Source of the DNA: Thermogutta sp.
Lineage (GTDB): Bacteria > Planctomycetota > Planctomycetia > Pirellulales > Thermoguttaceae
Assembly (NCBI GenBank): GCA_012798155.1
Contig: JAAZNR010000429.1
Coordinates: 1 to 10,433, forward strand
DNA: 10,433 nucleotides
Reading direction: 5' to 3'
Part shown: positions 1 to 5,786 of the stretch, piece after piece
Numbering within the stretch: position 1 is the first letter of the stretch
Layout: every line of letters starts with the position of its first letter
Made by a program: the position numbers and the translations under genes
Notes under the pieces: model-generated
The model's database searches: none
Told to the model about the DNA's origin: nothing
What the model saw: only the letters and a program-made list of their open reading frames with translations

Positions 1-256
1 CCGCCCCGACTTCCTCGGGCGGACAAGACGCGGGCGGGGCTTCCGGATTCGTTCCCCGCGATTCCGTTAGCTCTGCTTCATTCTTCATTCTTCGTTTCAG
101 TTCGGCGGAAGCCATCGACGGTTCCATGTTTGGCGTAGGTCTCAAGAGCGCTCGCATCTCCGAAACTTCTCCGAGAGGAAAGCGGCGCACATCAGGTTAT
201 TTTACCCGAACAAGAAAGAAACGGACACGGGAAGGAATCCGCGGGGACGGAATCGC

Positions 257-285
257 TTGACTGGATTGGCGGATACCGCTACCTT
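257..285 (+). promoter_or_regulatory. Weak promoter candidate for the HTH-methyltransferase unit
   Basis: TTGACT at 257-262 is a good -35 match. It is followed after 17 bp by TACCTT at 280-285, a poor -10 match (3 of 6). It lies about 60 bp before the helix-turn-helix start codon and just upstream of the repeated motif at 295-334. That arrangement would place the repeats in the early transcribed region. The weak -10 makes this a suggestion only. Confidence 0.25.
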
Positions 286-294
286 TCGACCAGT

Positions 295-334
295 AGTGAT
301 ATCTGTTAATCACTCTCCAGTAATCACTCTCTAG
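295..334. repeat. Tandem 14-bp repeat with inverted half-site, candidate operator
   Basis: TAATCACTCTCCAG (307-320) is followed directly by TAATCACTCTCTAG (321-334), with 13 of 14 positions identical. The core ATCACT occurs at 309-314 and 323-328, and its inverted copy AGTGAT lies at 295-300, so there are three copies of one half-site within 34 bp. The repeat ends at the GAGGA ribosome binding site of the helix-turn-helix gene (334-338). Direct repeats next to a small excisionase-type protein recall the tandem sites bound by phage Xis proteins, and an operator ahead of a methyltransferase unit recalls controller-protein boxes in restriction-modification systems. Binding by the adjacent protein is inferred. 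Confidence 0.45.
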
Positions 335-344
335 AGGACCTGCG

Positions 345-569
345 ATGACCGAATGGTTGACTTTTGATGAGATCGCCGCATACCTGAAGCGCGGCCGGTC
401 CACGCTTTACAAGATGGCACGCAATGGTCGGATGCCGGCGTCGAAGATTGGGTGTACTTGGCGGTTTGACCGAGATGCCATCGACGGGTGGCTGCGGCAA
501 CAGTCGCCGCCGGGAACGTCGGGTAAGCCCGGACCGAAGGAACGCAGGAGCCGGAGGAATGCGCGATGA
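345..569 (+). CDS. Excisionase-family helix-turn-helix DNA-binding protein
   Basis: This 74-residue protein is a single MerR/excisionase-type helix-turn-helix domain (HTH_17 class), spanning about residues 4-51. It shows the family pattern: a start of the WLTFDEIAAYL type, then the recognition helix region RSTLYKMARNGRMPASKIG, then the wing and closing segment WRFDRDAIDGWL. The tail after residue 52 is short and basic (KERRSRR). ATG at 345 is preceded by GAGGA at 334-338 with a 6-nt spacer. Its stop overlaps the methyltransferase start as ATGA, so the two are probably co-translated. No integrase is nearby, so a role as a transcriptional controller of the methyltransferase operon seems more likely than phage excision. 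A tandem repeat just upstream could be its binding site. The domain call is strong; the role is inferred. Confidence 0.85.
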   Translation: MTEWLTFDEIAAYLKRGRSTLYKMARNGRMPASKIGCTWRFDRDAIDGWLRQQSPPGTSGKPGPKERRSRRNAR

Positions 570-1783
570 ACGCACCGAAAACCCCTTCGCTCGATTCAAA
601 CGAGGAAGACTGGGGCGACCGATTCTTGGTGGCCGTGCGATCGACCCAGCCTGTCCGCGGCCTGACGCATAACTATTACCGCTATCCCGCCCGATTTTCT
701 CCACTTTTTGCTCGCGCTGCTATCGAAGCGTTCAGTCAGCCCGGAGACGTAGTCCTTGACCCGTTCATGGGCGGGGCGACAACGCTCGTGGAAGCTCGTG
801 CGCTGGGTCGTCATGCTATCGGCAGCGACATAAATTCCCTCTCCGTGTTTCTCTCCAAGGTCAAGACAACCCCTTTAAGTGAGAAAGATTTGGAGCGCGT
901 CAAGGATTGGGTTCGGAGTTTGCCTGAGCATCTGAACCTTCGCCGGCCGGCGCTTCGCGCTGCATGGTGGCAAGCAGCCGGCTACCAGCGCAACCTACCG
1001 TGGCCGATCCGAAAAACCATCGAAATGGCCCTAGCTCGCCTCCATGAACTTCCCCACCAGCGACAGCAGCGATTTGCCCGTTGTCTACTCCTCAAGGCCG
1101 GACAATGGGCGCTGGACTGCCGTGAACACATCCCCTCAGCGAAAGAGTTCAGGTTCAAACTGTCCGAGTTCTTGGATAGCTTTATCAATGGCATGCGCGA
1201 GTACCGCCAAGCGGTTCGTGACAACCGGCCGCCGGGCCGGCGGCGCTCCCGGTCGATTTCGATCCACAGGGCCGCGGCGGAGCTGGCCGCCGGCAGTGCA
1301 TTCGCTTCCTTGCCCAAGAAGCCCACCCTTGTTGTCACGTCACCGCCCTATCCGGGAGTGCATGTTCTCTATCATCGATGGAATGTGCAAGGAAGAAGGG
1401 AATCACCCGCGCCCTTTTGGGTAGCTAATTGTCAGGATGGCCAAGGGGCCTCTCACTACACGTTTGGGGATCGCAAGCAGCAAAATCTGGTGCAATACTT
1501 CCAGGGAATTCGAGAGTCATTTGCCAGTGTGCGCGCGGTGATAGATCGTAGTGCCTTGGTGGTTCAAATGGTCGCGTTCTCCGACCCTGATTGGCAGATA
1601 CCACGATTCCTGGAGGCAATGCAAGAAGCCGGGTTCGACGAAGTTTCGCCCGAGGCGTTGGGAATCCCTGTAGATGGGCGGCTATGGCGATCCGTACCGG
1701 GTCGGCGCTGGTTCGCTCTGATTCGGAAATCCCTCGCAACGTCGAAAGAATTGGTGCTCTTTCACCGCCCGCGGCCGACGTGA
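566..1783 (+). CDS. Site-specific DNA methyltransferase (probable N4-cytosine/N6-adenine type)
   Basis: This 405-residue enzyme would transfer a methyl group from S-adenosylmethionine to an exocyclic amino group of a DNA base. Motif X-like sequence (YRYPARFSPLFARAAI, about 38-53) precedes motif I (DPFMGG, 65-70) and an acidic motif II residue in GSDIN (D88). The catalytic motif IV is TSPPY (258-262), followed by a Tyr/His/Trp-rich stretch (VLYHRW). SPPY favours N4-cytosine methylation, but the motif also occurs in adenine enzymes. About 190 residues separate motifs I and IV; they are helical and basic and may carry target recognition, which gives an alpha-like order X-I-spacer-IV. The start ATG overlaps the previous stop (ATGA) and has GGAGGA at 553-558 with a 7-nt spacer. 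The gene ends 4 bp from the opposing ATPase gene. It probably protects self DNA or marks DNA for the neighbouring ATPase; the target sequence cannot be read from the sequence. Confidence 0.9.
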   Translation: MNAPKTPSLDSNEEDWGDRFLVAVRSTQPVRGLTHNYYRYPARFSPLFARAAIEAFSQPGDVVLDPFMGGATTLVEARALGRHAIGSDINSLSVFLSKVKTTPLSEKDLERVKDWVRSLPEHLNLRRPALRAAWWQAAGYQRNLPWPIRKTIEMALARLHELPHQRQQRFARCLLLKAGQWALDCREHIPSAKEFRFKLSEFLDSFINGMREYRQAVRDNRPPGRRRSRSISIHRAAAELAAGSAFASLPKKPTLVVTSPPYPGVHVLYHRWNVQGRRESPAPFWVANCQDGQGASHYTFGDRKQQNLVQYFQGIRESFASVRAVIDRSALVVQMVAFSDPDWQIPRFLEAMQEAGFDEVSPEALGIPVDGRLWRSVPGRRWFALIRKSLATSKELVLFHRPRPT

Positions 1784-1787
1784 AATC

Positions 1788-4313
1788 TCAGGTTGGCTCA
1801 CCCGAACCACCGATCGATGGAGCTGGCTCGTCGTCCAGGTCGCCAAGCGACTCGATCATTGGCAGCAAGACCGGAGCGACAGCCCTAGTGAACTCAGCGA
1901 CTCGGCGCTCGATATTGACCTCGCCTCCCTCGTTCTCCTCTTCCTCCCCCTCGGCGTCAGCCACTTCCGGCTTTGTCTTAGCGGCCTCGTTCTCTTGCAC
2001 CAGGGCTAGACCCAGCAGTACCAGGCCATAGGTGAAGCGGGCGCGAGTCACCTCCGGATCGCGATGGCCCAGCTTCAACTCTGTCTTGAGATAAACGTTG
2101 TCCATGTTGACGTAAAAATCGAAGATCGGCTTGACGTCGGCGTTCTCGGCACCGTCGTCCCCTGCATTCTTGATCTGGAGTGCGGTGAACCTGTCAAAGC
2201 GAGGCGTCTGCGCTTCCCAGTCCTTTTCGTAAACGGGGATGATATTGGGCAAGGCGATGCCCATCGGGACCTCGCGGTCCTCTCCCGGCTCGCCGTCCGG
2301 CGGCTTACGCCGCTCCCCGGCCGAGCCGGACGGCGGGGCCGCCGGCTTGATCTTCACGGCGAACCGATTCTCGAAAGGGTCGATCCGCGTCGCGTCGGTC
2401 ACGACCGCCACGAAGCTCAGCATATGCCCGACTTGGCAGTCGGGGGGAAGTTGGACGCTCAGCGTGCCGATACCATTTTGCAGGTTCGGGCCGACGTAAT
2501 CCGTGACGGGTTCACGGTTCTCCCCCTTCACGAGGAAAAGCGAGAACTGGCCGGTCTCAGTGGCACGCCCGAAATAGTCGTTCTCCGCGTCCGTCTCGAA
2601 CGCGATACGCGACCGCATGTTGATGGGGGTCTCACGGATCAGTTCCTGGCCGTAGTCCTTTCCCTTGAGCTTGAAAAACGTCGGAAAGCGCTTTCCCACA
2701 AATGGCTTTTCTCCCTCCTCCCGAACTTTGACGGTCTTGAAGGGATTCGATGCGCGCCGTCCCTTGAGGAAAAGGTTGGCAAGCGTCGGCGACTTCTTCA
2801 GAAGCGACTCCAGGATGTCCTCCAGCGGCTTCGAGTCGGCTAGCTTGGCCTCGGTCTGCTCGCGGCGTCGGCGCTCCTTGAGCTCGCGGAGCCCTTGGTG
2901 CTGCTTGAGCATTTCCTCCAGCGCGCGCTCGATCTCGTGTTTCAGTTCGCCGTTGCGGAGCCGGTCGCGGCTGTTCATGAAGAGCAACTCGCGGGCGCGG
3001 CCCGTGAACCGGCTGCAATCGACCATGACCAGGATCGAGTCAGCAAGATAACTGAGGCCGACGGCCTTGCGCGTGAAGAAGTCGAGTGTCAGGTGGCCGT
3101 GGGTTTGCCCATTGAGTGTGAAGATGATGCCTTCGTGCTTGCGGTAGCTCTCTGCTTTCCCCTTCTTGAACGCGTAGATGGTCGCCGTCATCTGCTCGCC
3201 CATCGCGCGGATCGGGCACGAGGACGGGAAACCCTCCTCCAGGTTGTTGCCGCGGTCATCCTCGAGGCGGACGCCGAGGCCGGTTAGATTATTCTCGAAA
3301 CTGCCTTGGTGCCCCTTGTAGGACTTCCGGCACTCATAGAGCCGCACCGGGAGAGCCACGTCGGGCAACAACAGATCCATGCGACTCAACAAGCCATCCC
3401 TCATCAAGATATTTGACCTGAAGCCGGTCGCCGCGTACTCGTACAGCTTTACTAGGGTCCCCCATTCCGATTCACGGGCGTAGGGGTCGCGGCCCTGCGG
3501 AAAAATCGGCATCTTGTCGGCACTAAAGCGGATCACCCCTCCCTGACCTGGCTTCTGGTCAACTCCGAGCGGCGCAAGGTATGTGTAGACGGAACTGCGA
3601 ACCGGGCCGGCGCCAGCGTTCTCGCGGCGTACGATGGTAAACCCCCACTGTGCATCCGACGGATGGGCGAGTGTTCGGTTGAGGATGGCCGGGTTCCGGC
3701 GAGTGACGATAAGCTGCAGGCCGTGCTGGCCACAAAACTCGAACACTCCCGTGCCGCCCATGTTGAACTTGCCCTGCACGAATGGGATGCGGAGTTTGTT
3801 CGACTTGGTGAGGGAGAGAAAAGTGTCGGGCATCCGCTCGGGGGTCTGTCCTTCGCCCCTATCCGAGATAGTGAAGCAAGGGTTTCCACTGGTTGGGCCG
3901 AAACCGGTCGCAGATAGGGTGAGCCACCGGGCCGTCTGGGTGCGTTTCTCGTCCGGCCAATTTTTGACTTGGCCTGCATGAGGGCTATCCGGCTTGTAGA
4001 TGTTGTCAAAGAACATGGCGACCGCCTCGCGAATGCTCTGCGGCGCGTCCGGCCCCTCGGGATCGATGCCGCGCTCCAGACACGTGCCCAGGAGGGTCGC
4101 ATCGACCGCGTTGACGACCTTCTCGACCAGGGCAGCATCGGGGCGGCTCTGCTGGTTGCCGATCGTGTTGTAGTTGTTCTCGTAGTCGCCGTAGAATCGC
4201 CAAACGTCCTTGTTATCCCAGAAGCCTGCTTCCTTTAACAGGGCGATCACTTCTTGCTCGCTGTCCGCTTTCATCAAAGCAAGACAAAGCTCTTTCGCCT
4301 GGCCATCGTTCAT
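1788..4313 (-). CDS. GHKL ATPase, MORC/paraMORC-like, defence-associated
   Basis: This 841-residue protein has the Bergerat-fold ATP-binding motifs of MutL, Hsp90 and MORC proteins. The N-box is LVEKVVNAVDA with E64, N68 and D71; the second box is SDRGEGQ with D151, G153 and G155; the glycine-rich lid is GKFNMGGTG (181-189). Residues about 220-450 would be the S5-like transducer domain, ending in the segment RELLFMNSRDRLR. A charged helix (about 455-495) follows, then a beta-rich region (about 545-655) that looks like an Ig-like sandwich, a Pro/Gly linker, and a C-terminal domain (about 690-775) with an acidic tail (784-798). ATP-driven dimerisation and DNA clamping are expected by analogy. 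Prokaryotic MORC-like ATPases are known to sit in restriction-modification neighbourhoods, and here the partners are a methyltransferase and a winged-helix protein. No nuclease motif is visible. The ATG at 4313 is preferred over an upstream TTG at 4328 because a strong Shine-Dalgarno lies between them. Confidence 0.85.
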   Translation of the reverse strand: MNDGQAKELCLALMKADSEQEVIALLKEAGFWDNKDVWRFYGDYENNYNTIGNQQSRPDAALVEKVVNAVDATLLGTCLERGIDPEGPDAPQSIREAVAMFFDNIYKPDSPHAGQVKNWPDEKRTQTARWLTLSATGFGPTSGNPCFTISDRGEGQTPERMPDTFLSLTKSNKLRIPFVQGKFNMGGTGVFEFCGQHGLQLIVTRRNPAILNRTLAHPSDAQWGFTIVRRENAGAGPVRSSVYTYLAPLGVDQKPGQGGVIRFSADKMPIFPQGRDPYARESEWGTLVKLYEYAATGFRSNILMRDGLLSRMDLLLPDVALPVRLYECRKSYKGHQGSFENNLTGLGVRLEDDRGNNLEEGFPSSCPIRAMGEQMTATIYAFKKGKAESYRKHEGIIFTLNGQTHGHLTLDFFTRKAVGLSYLADSILVMVDCSRFTGRARELLFMNSRDRLRNGELKHEIERALEEMLKQHQGLRELKERRRREQTEAKLADSKPLEDILESLLKKSPTLANLFLKGRRASNPFKTVKVREEGEKPFVGKRFPTFFKLKGKDYGQELIRETPINMRSRIAFETDAENDYFGRATETGQFSLFLVKGENREPVTDYVGPNLQNGIGTLSVQLPPDCQVGHMLSFVAVVTDATRIDPFENRFAVKIKPAAPPSGSAGERRKPPDGEPGEDREVPMGIALPNIIPVYEKDWEAQTPRFDRFTALQIKNAGDDGAENADVKPIFDFYVNMDNVYLKTELKLGHRDPEVTRARFTYGLVLLGLALVQENEAAKTKPEVADAEGEEEENEGGEVNIERRVAEFTRAVAPVLLPMIESLGDLDDEPAPSIGGSGEPT

Positions 4314-4318
4314 GTTCG

Positions 4319-4326
4319 CTCCTCTC
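4319..4326 (-). promoter_or_regulatory. Shine-Dalgarno that sets the ATPase start
   Basis: Read on the - strand, GAGAGGAG lies 5 nt before the ATG at 4313, in the 18-nt gap after the stop of the 203-residue gene. The reading frame extends upstream to a TTG at 4328, but that codon overlaps the start of this site and has no site of its own, so translation should begin at 4313. The short gap and strong site suggest that the two genes share one mRNA. Confidence 0.75.
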
Positions 4327-4331
4327 AAAGT

Positions 4332-4943
4332 CTACGACTTCGGTAGCAGCTTCCAGCGTTCCTCGACAGCGTCCGTGAGGTTGATGTTCGGCGACAGCGA
4401 GTAACCCTGGCGGCCGTGCTGCATGATCAGGTTCTCTTTGCGGAGCCAGGCCAGCACCAGGTAGACTTGGTAGCTTGGAATTTCGGAGTTGGTCTGCGGA
4501 TCAAGGATCGGAAGTAACTCTTCCAAAGCGAATCGCTCAGCATCGGCCGCTCTTCGTTGCAGGCCCCGAGCGACTAGAAGGACAACACTTTTGGAAGCTT
4601 TGTGCCGGTACTCCGCCTTCTGCTTCTTCGACCAGCCAACCTTCACAAGCTCTTCACGTTCCCGGTAAAAACGCGGATAATCGCCTTTCTTGCCCTTGAC
4701 CCCCTTGCGGTGGGTTGGTTCTTGTTGCCGTGCGCCCTCGACCGATGGCGTTAACTCGGTCTGGTCATTCGAGGGTCCGTTTCGAGCATTGGATTGGCTA
4801 GCAAGCTGGTGAAGCTGCTGTGCCCATGCGGCAAGTACGGCCACTTCGAGGTATGCCCCGTCGCCGGCTGAGTCCAGCAGTAATCCCCGAATCTGGCTTT
4901 CGGCGCGTCGAAGGATATCAACAGCTTGGGATAATCGTTCCAT
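4332..4943 (-). CDS. Small basic protein with winged-helix-like C-terminus, ATPase partner
   Basis: I do not recognise a named family for this 203-residue protein. It has three visible parts. Residues 1-50 are predicted helical (heptad-like Leu/Ala spacing). Residues 51-85 are a polar, probably disordered linker. Residues 86-185 are a compact domain starting with the basic, aromatic core YPRFYREREELVKVGWSKK (89-107) and EYRHK. The end of that domain, IPSYQVYLVLAWLRKENLI then GRQGYSL (155-183), has the shape of a winged helix: a recognition-like helix followed by a short beta wing. A role as DNA-binding or specificity subunit for the GHKL ATPase is inferred from this and from the 18-nt gap to that gene. 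There is no ribosome binding site, but the promoter lies so close that the mRNA should start at or within a few bases of the ATG. No catalytic residues are evident. Confidence 0.75.
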   Translation of the reverse strand: MERLSQAVDILRRAESQIRGLLLDSAGDGAYLEVAVLAAWAQQLHQLASQSNARNGPSNDQTELTPSVEGARQQEPTHRKGVKGKKGDYPRFYREREELVKVGWSKKQKAEYRHKASKSVVLLVARGLQRRAADAERFALEELLPILDPQTNSEIPSYQVYLVLAWLRKENLIMQHGRQGYSLSPNINLTDAVEERWKLLPKS

Positions 4944-4951
4944 AACAATCT

Positions 4952-4979
4952 ATAATATAGCGAAAGTACAGCGTGTCAA
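4952..4979 (-). promoter_or_regulatory. Strong sigma70-type promoter, near-leaderless, for the ATPase operon
   Basis: On the - strand, TTGACA (4979-4974, perfect -35) is followed after 16 bp by TATTAT (4957-4952, 5 of 6 to the -10 consensus). A transcription start about 7 nt downstream would fall near 4945, within about two bases of the ATG at 4943. The stretch is strikingly AT-rich for this window. The missing Shine-Dalgarno before that ATG fits a leaderless message. Confidence 0.7.
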
Positions 4980-5137
4980 GCAGTATACGTGTTTTGCCAT
5001 GGCTTCTTGCCATGTCGGCCATGGGTGTCTCTTGGAAACTCCCGCCACGGCCGGTCCTAGACCGGGTCATCCCTCCGGACCGAAGTTCCGCCAGTACCGG
5101 TTTCAGGGCACTCGCGTCCGCCTGCGGCCCTAGTCAT

Positions 5138-5396
5138 GGCGTACTTCATGCCCGGCTGGTTGGGGGACGGCTGCCTCCGCTTCTTCCGCCTCTCGCTGGC
5201 CTTTTGCGGCGGCTCCTTCGGCCTGCCGATGTCGCGCGACGGCGGCTCGGAGGAAGTCGAGGAGTCCTTCCGTGCGACGGCCAACTGCATGGAGCTGTTC
5301 GTTGACTTCGCCCAGTCGCCGGCTTTTCTGATCGAGCTGCCGGTTCTCTCCGCGCAGGGGTGTGTTCTGCCGTTGCAAATGCGCGATGCCTTCCAT
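5138..5396 (-). pseudogene. IS66-like transposase, N-terminal remnant, frameshifted
   Basis: Two - strand frames together resemble the N-terminus of IS66-family TnpC. From ATG at 5396, one frame gives a coiled-coil-like stretch rich in Leu/Glu/Arg/Asn (HLQRQNTPLRGENRQLDQ and on). Near 5290-5300 the similarity jumps to another frame, which reads ARKDSSTSSEPPSRDI, then RPKEPPQKASERRKKRRQPS and NQPGMKY. That second part matches the family pattern of K-S-STSSKPPSSD followed by a basic GGQPGH segment. Here several expected residues have changed (for example PGM in place of PGH), a sign of decay. The DDE catalytic domain is absent: the frame stops by about 5057 and the ATPase-operon promoter follows. 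I see an old, truncated insertion-sequence fragment that is not functional. The family call rests on pattern memory alone. Confidence 0.6.
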
Positions 5397-5625
5397 GGCG
5401 GCCGGAAGTGGCTCTTCCGACTCGGCCACGCGCTCCGCCGGCCGGTCTGATTCGCGGTTGTGGGCTGTCTGCAGCGGGATCACGGGAAAAAACACCTGTT
5501 TCCCGCCGGTCATGCAACGCCGTTCGCCTTGTCCGCTGGCTCGGAATTCCGGCAAGTTCTCCCGCGGGTTGACAATCCGCGTCTTGCCGTTCAACATGCT
5601 ACTTGTCGGCATGCGCCTGAGGCGT

Positions 5626-5737
5626 GCAGGAAGATCGCGATGGGGTGTGGGGGTCAGGCACGCTGCGATCAGGCGAGGGGGTCAGGCAGATCGCGATCAG
5701 GCGAGGGGTTCAGGCAGACCGCGATCAGGCACGAACC
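5626..5737. repeat. 28-bp tandem repeat array, about four units
   Basis: The unit TCAGGCAGATCGCGATCAGGCGAGGGG(T) recurs with an exact 28-bp period: TCAGGCA begins at 5654, 5682 and 5710, and a more diverged unit starts at 5626. Units at 5654 and 5682 share 23 of 28 bases, and the unit at 5710 matches its predecessor at 20 of the first 21 positions before drifting. The 5626 unit matches the 5682 unit at about 21 of 28. Each unit contains TCAGGC twice, and one carries the perfect palindrome GATCGCGATC (5689-5698). The array ends about 50 bp before the beta-helix start codon. Spacers are absent, so this is not a CRISPR. Confidence 0.85.
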
Positions 5738-5786
5738 CCGCGAGGCAAGAACCCCGTGAACGGTTACGAACCCTGAGGACTGTACC

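Larger units (their letters stand above)
1..344. other. Leader region without a recognisable gene
   Basis: No coding region could be supported here. Frame 3 is open from the window edge to a stop near 260, but its translation is low-complexity and Ser/Arg-rich, resembles no family I know, and has no supported start. The first 22 bases contain a 6-bp GC stem (CCGCCC at 1-6 with GGGCGG at 17-22), which could belong to an upstream terminator but has no T-run. A short tandem TTCATTC motif lies near 79-92. The last 90 bases hold the promoter and operator candidates of the downstream helix-turn-helix gene and are annotated separately. Confidence 0.5.
4980..5786. other. Gene-poor spacer with transposase remnant and tandem repeats
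   Basis: About 800 bases separate the ATPase operon promoter from the beta-helix gene. Several frames are open but none gives a convincing intact protein. The identifiable content is the frameshifted IS66-like remnant (about 5138-5396, - strand) and the 28-bp repeat array (5626-5737). Terminal inverted repeats and target-site duplications of an insertion sequence were not found by eye. A TTGACA at 5569-5574 lacks a good -10 partner. Confidence 0.55.

Noticed and set aside
3..260. The open frame at the left edge as the end of an upstream gene
   Set aside because: The translation is low-complexity and resembles no known C-terminus. It cannot be told from a chance frame without upstream sequence.
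345..569. The HTH protein as a phage excisionase marking a prophage or integrative element
   Set aside because: No integrase, attachment site or phage gene is visible, and the gene is translationally coupled to a methyltransferase, which favours a regulatory role.
2064..2843. A 259-codon + strand open frame inside the ATPase gene
   Set aside because: It is the complement of the well-supported GHKL ATPase and its translation has no motif or ribosome binding site.
5569..5597. TTGACA at 5569-5574 as a promoter for the beta-helix gene
   Set aside because: No acceptable -10 hexamer lies 16-18 bp downstream, and it is about 200 bp before the start codon.
5626..5737. The repeat array as a CRISPR
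   Set aside because: Units are contiguous with no unique spacers, and no cas gene is present.
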